Of a DNA stretch of 64,000 nt, positions 34,520 through 41,989 are shown one piece after another. The DNA is from Candidatus Poribacteria bacterium (GTDB lineage Bacteria; Poribacteria; WGA-4E; WGA-3G), in contig JAJDTM010000038.1 in the NCBI GenBank assembly GCA_022827185.1, positions 62,001-126,000 on the forward strand, written 5' to 3'. The notes under the pieces are model-generated. The model had not been told where the DNA came from and ran no database searches. It saw only the letters and a list, made by a program, of their open reading frames with translations. Made by a program: the position numbers and the translations under genes. How positions within the stretch are numbered: the stretch's first letter is position 1; every line of letters starts with the position of its first letter.

Positions 34520-34562
34520 ATCGCATAACATCCGAAACCAATAGCCCTGTACTATTTTAAAT

Positions 34563-34592
34563 TTGAGCAAATACGTTAAAATGTGATAGAAT
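34563..34592 (+). promoter_or_regulatory. Candidate promoter for the PhyH gene
   Basis: TTGAGC (34563-34568), 18-base spacer, TAGAAT (34587-34592); each hexamer is one or two bases off consensus. About 70 bases before the ATG at 34661. Confidence 0.35.
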
Positions 34593-34660
34593 AGGTTACT
34601 ACGAAGTGTATTAGGATAGCGTACGCATTCAAAGTAACTGCCTAACAGGGAGAAACAATA

Positions 34661-35839
34661 ATGAGCACAAGTGAAGCACAAGCGAAGGAAACTTATCGCG
34701 CGACTGCGTTTGCAGATTTTGAACCTGAACTTTCTGCGCCGGGTGCCACACCTGAAAGACTGGAATATCTGAAGGAGCACGGTTTTGTTATCATCAACGA
34801 CTTCGTTGATAACCCTTGGATTCCTATCCTTCGGGAAGCTGGACGGCGTGTTACCGAGGCGTGTGCCCCTGAGCACGTCTACGACGTAATTGATTGCTCA
34901 AAGGGCTATGTCCATCGTGCCGCACACAGTGAACCGTGGGCGATCCGAGGACTTATCCATCCCGCATTCGGGGAGTCGAGTTTCTCCGAATTTCACGGCT
35001 CTTCGGATTTCTTAGATTTCGTTGCCTCTTGGTGCCACGGGGTACAACCTGAGGACTTGACGTTTAGTGGTATGCTGCTGTGGGCAAATCCACGGAAACA
35101 GGCGAACGGCCCCAGTTGGCACAGAGACGTGACGTGGTGGGGGGATGGCAAAGGTTACTTCTCACAACGGGAAGTCCGCGGAGACACCCCGGAAGATTAT
35201 TCCGAAGAGGTAGAACGGATCCGCTGGAAAGAAATTCAAGAAAGCAATGAGAAGCGAATCACCGAACGAAACGGTGTGAGCATGTTTTTGGCACTCACAG
35301 ACGATGAATGTCATGAGTTGATTCCCGGTAGCCACCACCGATGGCGCACCCCTTTTGAGCATGATGTCCTACTGCCACAGGCGATGAAGGATCAGGGTGT
35401 CCCATATACGCCGAGTTGGAACAAGACAGACCCGTTACCCGGTCAGGTCGCGATTCGGCTTAAGCCTGGGGAAGCACTCATCCGCAACGGCAACAACATC
35501 CACACCGGACACACCGTGCCTGAACGCGAGCGCAACACGCTGTCAATCGGCTGGTCGAAATGGTCGGGTGAATTCACCGGCGAACCCTCAGTCGCGGATG
35601 CGCGAAGCGCGTGGCAACTCGATCCTGCTGTCCGAGACGCTTTACCGCATAAGTTTATGCAGACAGCATGGGACCGGTGGGCGGAAACCCAGAAGCTCGG
35701 GGAGACGCTTGAAGACCGGTACGCTGGGTTTGATATTCAGCAGATCAAATCCGGAAAAGTCGTCGGGTGGCGTACTGAATTGGAACGTCAAGCTGCGGCA
35801 GCAGGCGACGCGTGGGAAGCCTTCCAAACCGTTGGCTAA
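34661..35839 (+). CDS. PhyH family dioxygenase, long form
   Basis: 392 residues with AGGGAG before the ATG, longer than the others because of a 60-residue insert after the iron motif. Ligands are H154-R-D156 (GPSWHRDVTWWG) and a C-terminal His in NNIHTGHTVPERERN, with IPGSHHRW between. The N-terminal 45 residues precede the usual start of the fold (KEHGFVIINDFVD). Substrate unknown. It stands alone between the FGE-like gene and a repeat-rich intergenic stretch. Confidence 0.82.
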   Translation: MSTSEAQAKETYRATAFADFEPELSAPGATPERLEYLKEHGFVIINDFVDNPWIPILREAGRRVTEACAPEHVYDVIDCSKGYVHRAAHSEPWAIRGLIHPAFGESSFSEFHGSSDFLDFVASWCHGVQPEDLTFSGMLLWANPRKQANGPSWHRDVTWWGDGKGYFSQREVRGDTPEDYSEEVERIRWKEIQESNEKRITERNGVSMFLALTDDECHELIPGSHHRWRTPFEHDVLLPQAMKDQGVPYTPSWNKTDPLPGQVAIRLKPGEALIRNGNNIHTGHTVPERERNTLSIGWSKWSGEFTGEPSVADARSAWQLDPAVRDALPHKFMQTAWDRWAETQKLGETLEDRYAGFDIQQIKSGKVVGWRTELERQAAAAGDAWEAFQTVG

Positions 35840-35850
35840 TTCCACAACTC

Positions 35851-35981
35851 ATACCATTTCTAAAAGATTATATTGCATTGACAGATGGCTTGAAAGACCC
35901 ACAAGACTGCACAGGAGACCAACAGTTTCCTATGCTACAAAAGAGGTTGTTTATTGAAGCATTTTCAATTGGAAATGGTAT
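35851..35981. repeat. Small inverted-repeat element
   Basis: ATACCATTTC (35851-35860) and its exact reverse complement GAAATGGTAT (35972-35981) bound a 131-base AT-rich segment right after the PhyH stop. No flanking duplication is visible, so mobility is uncertain. No open frame of note inside. Confidence 0.45.
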
Positions 35982-36013
35982 CAGTTGACCATCATAACCG
36001 TAAATTGTTGTAA

Positions 36014-36034
36014 GGGCAGGTCTCGTACCTGCCC
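36014..36034. terminator. Perfect hairpin, terminator-like
   Basis: GGGCAGGT (36014-36021) and ACCTGCCC (36027-36034) with a 5-base loop. A second perfect hairpin, GCGAGC (36083-36088) with GCTCGC (36092-36097), follows. Both lie in the convergent gap between the PhyH gene and the secreted-protein gene. Confidence 0.5.
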
Positions 36035-36154
36035 GTTATTCATATACTTTCGAGCGTTTTTCAAACGCACGCTTCAGTAGGAGCGAGCTGTGCTCGCGAC
36101 CCTCCGACGGAAATCGTAAAAAACGCGAAAACTATAGTGGATTTCATAATTAAT

Positions 36155-36266
36155 CAGGACTTACGCAAATTAAGGAAATATTGGACATTGCGATGCAAAA
36201 AGTGGAAATTTCCGCCCTTTAAACCCCCTTATCCGGGGGACTTTAAGGCAAAATGCGTAAGTCCTA
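36155..36266. mobile_element. MITE-like element, family 1 copy D
   Basis: Ends are CAGGACTTACGCA (36155-36167) and TGCGTAAGTCCTA (36254-36266), nearly perfect inverted repeats. TTAAT flanks both sides (36150-36154, 36267-36271). It contains a CCCCCTTATCCGGGGG hairpin like the one in copy B. Confidence 0.75.
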
Positions 36267-36272
36267 TTAATA

Positions 36273-37496
36273 TTAAGGCCCATATTCCATGTAACTTTCT
36301 GATTCAGTTGACTTGAAAATCGTTAATCGTGTTTTTGGATTACCTTTATTGCACGCATTTTCCTTGAGAAACACTCGGATTCTACCAGTACCTGAATCAG
36401 GAATTGTTAATTCAAACAGAAAACTCAGGTCAGGTACTGTTTCATCATAATTGTAGATTTTATCTATCAACTGAGATGCCGATAATACATAATTATCTAC
36501 GCTGTCGTCAGTATCATCTATTTCTACATCAAAATCATCAGTACCTACGCCGCTAACACGCCTATCCCAATATAGTCCTATGAGAACTACAGAGCCATTT
36601 CGATGGTAACGTTGCTTAGGAGAGACAACAACAAAGTCTGCATTTGCAACTATTGGCGTACTATAGTTAAATGTAAAAGTTAAATCAAGATCATCATCAG
36701 CCAACCCACTCATAGAACCAGGTTTTAAACTGATTTTTATTTTGCCACTGGTTATATCCAGATTTCTTGGGGCAGGCAGTGCAAACTCATAGATAGGGGA
36801 ACTATTCCCTAATTTACCAGATGAAAGATATCCTACATGTGATGAAATTTGACAGATCTTATCATCAGTAATGAAATTATCCGAATTATCAAGAATAACA
36901 ACTTGAATATCACTCTGATCAAACTTGTCAACACGATAATGTTTACCATTCGATCTATCTTTAATCTGAAGGTGAACATACGCCGTACCACTATCGCTTT
37001 CAAACAAATGCCCAGAAGGAACTTCATCTAAAATTACTTCAAGATCTTTATTGATATAACTATAACCGTTGGTAAAATCTTGACCATTGTGCCGAACAGT
37101 TAAAGTTATATTACCTGATCCTGAACTGGGTGATGTCAAGCGTATGTAAGCTTTGTCTGCAACATTTTTGAGAAAATCAGGGAGAGGATTCATCGGAAAT
37201 CTTAATCTACTGTAATGGTATCTGAAACTGCCTATACTACCCGTATCTACTGATAGATCATTCACATCAAAACCGGCGGGTCTTAATCTTATATCTACCC
37301 ATCTATTCGCTTTAAATTCTTGAACATGTATCTCAATATCAATAGATTCGTTCGATATAAACTCATAAGTAGAGGGACTAAATTGAACACGGATATCCCC
37401 ATTGGATTGAGCAACACACAAATTTAAACCTAAACCTAATACGAACAGACTTATCGTTATTGATAACACTTGGAACTTAGCAATATGTGATAACAT
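36273..37496 (-). CDS. Secreted protein with three beta-sandwich repeats
   Basis: 407 residues from an ATG with AGGAGG 10 bases upstream; the frame is longer but the extra 37 codons pass through that site. Residues 1-33 are a signal peptide. Three related segments of about 110-130 residues follow, each with a DDFDV/NDLSVD-type core, an FALPAPRNL/FELTIPDSG-type strand, and ending in SGxGxIxL/V (SGSGNITLTV, SGKIKISLK, TGRIRVFLK). They read as bacterial Ig-like modules. No enzymatic motif. The codon usage is more A/T-rich than most neighbours, hinting at transfer. Family unknown. Confidence 0.6.
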   Translation of the reverse strand: MLSHIAKFQVLSITISLFVLGLGLNLCVAQSNGDIRVQFSPSTYEFISNESIDIEIHVQEFKANRWVDIRLRPAGFDVNDLSVDTGSIGSFRYHYSRLRFPMNPLPDFLKNVADKAYIRLTSPSSGSGNITLTVRHNGQDFTNGYSYINKDLEVILDEVPSGHLFESDSGTAYVHLQIKDRSNGKHYRVDKFDQSDIQVVILDNSDNFITDDKICQISSHVGYLSSGKLGNSSPIYEFALPAPRNLDITSGKIKISLKPGSMSGLADDDLDLTFTFNYSTPIVANADFVVVSPKQRYHRNGSVVLIGLYWDRRVSGVGTDDFDVEIDDTDDSVDNYVLSASQLIDKIYNYDETVPDLSFLFELTIPDSGTGRIRVFLKENACNKGNPKTRLTIFKSTESESYMEYGP

Positions 37497-38506
37497 GATT
37501 CTTATGCCTCCTAGCATGTTACTGCGACTATTTGAACACCATTTTGTGAGTATCAAACGTTTCAGAAAATACAATGCTGATGTAGCTATTGACGAAATCA
37601 TAACCACGGATCTTTGATCCTAAAGTTTATCAGATAAGAAGTAAGCGTTGGCTCATGTAAAAAGCAAAGGCAATTTTTTCATAGCTCCTTTTGAACGCTG
37701 GGTATAAATTTCACTATTGCACGCATTCTTGACATGAGCCGTTGAAATCCGACCGTTTATTCATTATTCAGACCTAAAATCACTAAAGTTTGAACACTAT
37801 TGTAAACTGATGCTGCCTTGTCAAAAGGCAGGGGTGTGAGGAGCAAAAGTTGCACGCTCGCCTCTAAACAAAGGACAATTTTTGTACCCTCGTAAAGTTT
37901 CTTGCCCAAGATTGATAGCCTAAAAAAACGCGGCAGCAGCAAAACACGACCGCTATCAACAGCAAATATCAACGCGGTTGTGTATAGAACTATAGTGAAT
38001 TGAATACTTAATATTTGTAAAGTGGGGGGGGGGTAAATCGTTGTTAACTGACAAGTTAGCACAGCAGGTTGTGGACGCGCAAACGAAAGCGCAGCGGTTA
38101 ACGGTAACGCCGCATACACCCTCAATATGAGGGGCGGTGAGGATCGTTTTGGCAATGTTAAAATTGATAGGTCCGATCAGCATGTTCGTCACCTGATATT
38201 CGGTTCGGGTTTCAAAAACCTGCGCGTCTCGTTTTGTTCACGTTATATGCTAAACACATTGGTTTTCAAACTATGAACTATTTCACAAATCCGATTAGCT
38301 GCCACCGTTTATTCAGACCCAAAATTAGCAAAGTTAAGACGAGTTTTTCTACACAGATACCATTCCTACGGGATTCAAGAGGTTTTTGGAGTTTTCAAAG
38401 TTTTCGCGTAGAATCCGGTTCGGTTGGGAAACCGTAGAAGAAACACCCCAGCAAAAACCCTACCGGACCTGGGGCGGAGGCGGTTATCTTTCTAAAATTG
38501 ACACTT
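37497..38506. other. Intergenic region, no supported gene
   Basis: About 1 kb upstream of the secreted-protein gene. A run of ten G (38024-38033) is present. Open frames here have no ribosome-binding site, no family signature and overlap each other. Around 38045-38275 (+) a frame reads NGNAAYTLNMRGGEDRFGN, which might be a gene remnant, but I cannot place it. The stretch 38425-38460 repeats the GAAACACCCCAGCAAAAACC motif found at 232 and (reversed) near 61970. Confidence 0.4.
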
Positions 38507-38598
38507 ATGGTGCCTCTAACCCATTAACTAACGCGTATTATTCTCAATTGTTCTATGAAGTTTAACAAATATAGAAAAATTTGTCAAGAAAAAATTAA
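38507..38598. repeat. Direct repeat, unit 1
   Basis: An A/T-rich block that starts TGGTGCCTCTAAC and ends in a poly-A stretch recurs almost exactly 130 bases downstream (38637-38727), differing by one C. Together with the following bases it can fold TGTCAA (38582-38587) against TTGACA (38609-38614). Confidence 0.85.
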
Positions 38599-38636
38599 CT
38601 TATTTTTTTTGACAGCCCCAAAATTATAATACGCCC

Positions 38637-38727
38637 ATGGTGCCTCTAACCATTAACTAACGCGTATTATTCTCAATTGTTCTATGAAGTTTAACAAATA
38701 TAGAAAAATTTGTCAAGAAAAAATTAA
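38637..38727. repeat. Direct repeat, unit 2
   Basis: Second copy of the block at 38507, lacking one C near the start. Similarity continues about 20 bases further with small changes (AATTTTTTTTTCACAG). No gene is inside. Confidence 0.85.
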
Positions 38728-38917
38728 TTTTTTTTTCACAGCCCTAAACGGATTCGGAAAGCGGTAATTTTCATCCTTTAAACCCGCTAAAATTGCCTTA
38801 TCAAGGAACTTTAAGAGAGACCGTAAGTCGTAATACGGTTTATCAGCATACCCTTTCCGCAGTTAATTCCCCAGAAATGTGCCAGAACAACGCGGAACGT
38901 TAACCTTACATAACGTG

Positions 38918-38933
38918 AGCAAGAACCGTGCCA
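38918..38933 (-). promoter_or_regulatory. Sigma-54 promoter with no assigned gene
   Basis: On the minus strand TGGCACG (38927-38933), GTTC and TTGCT (38918-38922) match the -24/-12 consensus exactly. Transcription would start near 38907 and run left into the direct repeats. The only frame nearby, 38811-39107 (-), has no ribosome-binding site or family match. A non-coding RNA or a relic is possible. Confidence 0.6.
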
Positions 38934-39107
38934 AAAGTCGGAATGACTGATTTCCGTAGGTGATATAAGACCTCTACCCGACGATGGATTCGCGGTGTGT
39001 CGATATTTTGCCTGTTTTTTAGCAGAATTGACGCGTTTTTGCCTGTTTTTTGGGCAATACGGAAAAAGCAGATAGGCGAGGGAAATTGTCCGCCCCAAAT
39101 TTTTCAC

Positions 39108-39136
39108 TTGACTTTATACCCGCAGTATGGCATCAT
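39108..39136 (+). promoter_or_regulatory. Candidate promoter of the ATP-grasp cluster
   Basis: TTGACT (39108-39113), 17-base spacer, CATCAT (39131-39136), about 60 bases before the ATG at 39199. The -10 is weak. Confidence 0.35.
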
Positions 39137-39198
39137 AAATTTAGATATACGCTTTTGGTTACAACATAGATTAACCAGAGGTATGGAGGCGCATCGCA

Positions 39199-40641
39199 AT
39201 GACAGGATTTGAGGAATACAACACTGACGGATTTTATGACGAGATGTTTGCACCAGATGGGAGTGCCCGTCCCGCTGCCCAGATGTTGGTAGAGCGGATT
39301 GAAGGCTTTCCTGAAGGCGAACTCACGCGTCGCCAGATTGCCGCTGAATACGCCTTACTCCGAATGGGCATCACGTTCAACGTCTACGCCGACGAGCAGG
39401 GTGTCGAAAAGATATTTCCGTTCGATCTCATCCCACGCATTATTGATGCCAATGAATGGGAATGGATAGAACGTGGGCTCAAACAGCGCATCCACGCCCT
39501 GAACCTATTCATTGACGACGTTTATCACGACCAAAAAATCCTCAAAGACGGTATCGTTCCAGCAGAGGTCGTGCTTTCGTCGGAAAGATACCTACACCCC
39601 TGCATCGGTTTAGACCCGCCGCGCGGGGTCTGGTGCCATATCACTGGCACAGACTTAGTTCGCGATAGCGATGGACAAGTTTATGTATTGGAAGATAATC
39701 TCGGTTGTCCATCTGGGGTCTCTTATGTTGTGGAAAATCGGCAGTTAATGAAGCGGACCTTTCCGCAACTTTTTGGGATGTCGCAAATTCAACCCGTTGA
39801 AGATTATCCGAGTCAGCTGCTGAATATGCTCCGGTACCTCGTAACCGATAAAGTCTTATCTCCTGAAGTTGCGGTACTCACACCAGGCGTTTATAACTCC
39901 GCATACTTTGAGCACTCCTTTCTCGCACAACAGATGGGGGTTGAATTGGTTGAGGGACGCGATCTCGTCGTAATGGACGGGTTTGTACACATGCGGACGA
40001 CGAAAGGCTTTGAGCAGGTTGATGTCATCTACCGCCGCATTAACGACGATTTCCTTGACCCGAAAGCGTTCAAACCGGAATCCATGCTCGGTGTTCCGGG
40101 ATTGATGGAGGTTTACAAAGCCGGACGTGTCGCTTTGGTGAATGCCCCTGGCACCTGTGTCGCTGACGACAAAGTTGTCTGTGCTTTCGTCCCTGATATC
40201 ATCAAGTACTATCTCGGCGAAGACATTATTGTTCCGAATGTTCCGACCTATATGTGTTGGAAAGATAGCGATCAGAAATATGTTCTGGAACATCTTCACG
40301 AACTCGTTGTGAAAGAAGCCAACCAATCTGGCGGCTATGGCATGCTAATCGGTCCCCACGCAACAAAAGCAGAACACGAGGAGTTTGCCCGCCGAATCAA
40401 AGACAACCCGCGCAATTATATTGCACAACCGACACTCTCGCTTTCACGGGTGCCGGTGCTTATTGACGACCATTTTGAGGGACGGCACGTTGATTTACGT
40501 CCGTTTATCCTTTATGGTGAGGAGATTTACGTCCTCCCGGGTGGGTTGACACGGGTCGCACTAAAAAAAGGGTCGCTTGTCGTTAACTCGTCACAGGGTG
40601 GCGGTAGCAAGGATACATGGGTCTTATCGGGTCCGTCGTAA
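39199..40641 (+). CDS. Circularly permuted ATP-grasp protein (DUF404/DUF407)
   Basis: 480 residues with GGAGG 9 bases before the ATG, the normal size for CP_ATPgrasp. Visible landmarks: FPFDLIPRIIDANEWEWIERGL, DLVRDSDGQVYVLEDNLGCPSGVSYVVENR (acidic metal and ATP site), AVLTPGVYNSAYFEHSFLAQQMGVELVEGRDL, VIYRRINDDFLDP, then VVKEANQSGGYGMLIG and GSKDTW at the end. These enzymes are predicted amide-bond-forming ligases acting on peptides or small amines; substrates are unknown. It is the first of five cluster genes. Confidence 0.9.
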   Translation: MTGFEEYNTDGFYDEMFAPDGSARPAAQMLVERIEGFPEGELTRRQIAAEYALLRMGITFNVYADEQGVEKIFPFDLIPRIIDANEWEWIERGLKQRIHALNLFIDDVYHDQKILKDGIVPAEVVLSSERYLHPCIGLDPPRGVWCHITGTDLVRDSDGQVYVLEDNLGCPSGVSYVVENRQLMKRTFPQLFGMSQIQPVEDYPSQLLNMLRYLVTDKVLSPEVAVLTPGVYNSAYFEHSFLAQQMGVELVEGRDLVVMDGFVHMRTTKGFEQVDVIYRRINDDFLDPKAFKPESMLGVPGLMEVYKAGRVALVNAPGTCVADDKVVCAFVPDIIKYYLGEDIIVPNVPTYMCWKDSDQKYVLEHLHELVVKEANQSGGYGMLIGPHATKAEHEEFARRIKDNPRNYIAQPTLSLSRVPVLIDDHFEGRHVDLRPFILYGEEIYVLPGGLTRVALKKGSLVVNSSQGGGSKDTWVLSGPS

Positions 40642-40649
40642 AAATGCGC

Positions 40650-40676
40650 GTAGAGGCGAGGTTATTTCGCCTCTAC
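40650..40676 (+). terminator. Hairpin after the first ATP-grasp gene
   Basis: GTAGAGGCGA (40650-40659) and TCGCCTCTAC (40667-40676) form a perfect 10-bp stem with a 7-base loop, 8 bases after the stop. No T-run. May partially uncouple expression of the alpha-E gene downstream. Confidence 0.5.
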
Positions 40677-40773
40677 ACCAAAGCGCGAAAAGCCAAACAA
40701 CGTGCGGCTTGGATTCTCTAAGGGATCTGTGTTCATAAAACCTATCTGACTGACCGCAAGGAAAATTAAAAAT

Positions 40774-41769
40774 ATGCTGAGTCGCGTTGCAGAATCAATT
40801 TATTGGATGAGTCGCTACATTGAACGTGCCGAGAATGTCGCCCGTTTCGTTGATGTCAATCTGCGTTTGATCCTTGACGCACCCGTCGGTATGCAGGCAC
40901 AGTGGGAACCGCTTGTTGCGACCACAGGCGATGATGAAGTGTTTGCTGAGCGTTATGGCGAGGCATCCCGTGAAGCTGTCATCCGATTTTTGGCGTTTGA
41001 CACTGAAAACCCAAATTCAATTGTCTCTTGCTTGCGGGCTGGGCGAGAAAACGCGCGGTCCATACGCGAAAATATCTCCTCAGAGATGTGGGAGCAGCTC
41101 AACGATGCCTACTTACTGGTCGCAAACACTTCCGAAAAGTGGGCGATGGCAGAGCCCCATGAATTCTTTACAGAGATCAAACTTGCATCACACCTCTTCA
41201 TGGGACTCACAGACAATATCATGTCGCATAGCGAAGGGTGGCACTTCTGTCAGTTGGGACGTTTGATTGAACGCGCCGACAAAACCTCAAGAATCGTTGA
41301 TGTTAAATATTTTATTCTTCTTCCCTCTATCTGGGATGTGGACACACCTTTTGACGACATTCAGTGGGGGGCATTGTTACATTCTGCCAGCGGTTTTGAG
41401 ATGTACCGCCGCACTTATGGGCTTATTTCTCCAGATGATGTCGTCGCTTTTTTACTGTTAGACCGTGAATTTCCACGGTCCGTTCTCTATTGCCTCACCA
41501 AGGCGGAGGAGTCACTGCACGCGATATCCGGCACCCCGTTGGAAACCTTCTCCAATCCAGCAGAGCAGCGTTTGGGGCAGCTGCGTTCCGAATTTGCGTA
41601 TGCCCAAGTCAAACAGATTCTCTCCAGCGGTTTACACGAGTTTCTTGACGCATTTCAAACCAACCTCAACTTAGTCGGTGCCGATATTCACAAGACGTTT
41701 TTTGCCTTGCGTTCCGTCAATGGAGAACCCGTTGCGGAACAAGAACAGGAACAATCTCAGAAGGAATAG
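40774..41769 (+). CDS. Alpha-E domain protein (DUF403)
   Basis: 331 residues, starting MLSRVAESIYWMSRYIERAENVARFVDVN, the hallmark alpha-E opening. The all-helical protein keeps its paired motifs, including the second ERADKTSRIVDVKYFIL and DREFPRSVLYCL. Its ATG is preceded by the 3' end of repeat family 2, ACCGCAAGGAAAATTAAAAA, which supplies AAGGAA. Alpha-E proteins occur almost always beside CP_ATPgrasp and transglutaminase genes, and they may be a partner subunit. Confidence 0.9.
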   Translation: MLSRVAESIYWMSRYIERAENVARFVDVNLRLILDAPVGMQAQWEPLVATTGDDEVFAERYGEASREAVIRFLAFDTENPNSIVSCLRAGRENARSIRENISSEMWEQLNDAYLLVANTSEKWAMAEPHEFFTEIKLASHLFMGLTDNIMSHSEGWHFCQLGRLIERADKTSRIVDVKYFILLPSIWDVDTPFDDIQWGALLHSASGFEMYRRTYGLISPDDVVAFLLLDREFPRSVLYCLTKAEESLHAISGTPLETFSNPAEQRLGQLRSEFAYAQVKQILSSGLHEFLDAFQTNLNLVGADIHKTFFALRSVNGEPVAEQEQEQSQKE

Positions 41770-41789
41770 TTTTTAGTTGTTTAGTTAAA

Positions 41790-41911
41790 CAGGACTTACG
41801 CAATTTTGGCTGTAGGCGGTTTTGTTAGATGAACTTTTTCTGACAACACAGCGTTTCTGGTAGCACAAACTGGAAGTTTGTGCTACAAAAGAGCATCATG
41901 CGTAAGTCCTA
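41790..41911. mobile_element. MITE-like element, family 1 copy E
   Basis: Ends CAGGACTTACGCA (41790-41802) and TGCGTAAGTCCTA (41899-41911), flanked by TTAAA (41785-41789 and 41912-41916). Inside, GTAGCACAAACT (41860-41871) and AGTTTGTGCTAC (41875-41886) form a perfect 12-bp stem. It has inserted within the ATP-grasp/alpha-E/transglutaminase cluster. Confidence 0.75.
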
Positions 41912-41941
41912 TTAAAGAGGGACCTCATAAACCAACACCCT

Positions 41942-41972
41942 CTTATAACTTATAACTTATAACTTATAACTG
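41942..41972. repeat. Heptanucleotide tandem repeat
   Basis: ATAACTT repeated about four times just before the transglutaminase-DUF2126 gene; the same tract and about 20 bases in front of it occur before the gene at 45399. Confidence 0.7.
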
Positions 41973-41989
41973 AAAACTCTAACACAGAT

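Noticed and set aside
38024..38033. Ten-G run as a phase-variable switch
   Set aside because: No credible reading frame crosses it, so a switching role cannot be supported.
37757..38192. Two overlapping open frames in the 37.7-38.2 kb gap
   Set aside because: Neither has a ribosome-binding site or recognisable domain, and they overlap one another; the G10 tract lies inside.
38811..39107. 98-codon open frame below the third sigma-54 promoter
   Set aside because: No ribosome-binding site, no family signature and it overlaps the promoter itself; reported only as context.
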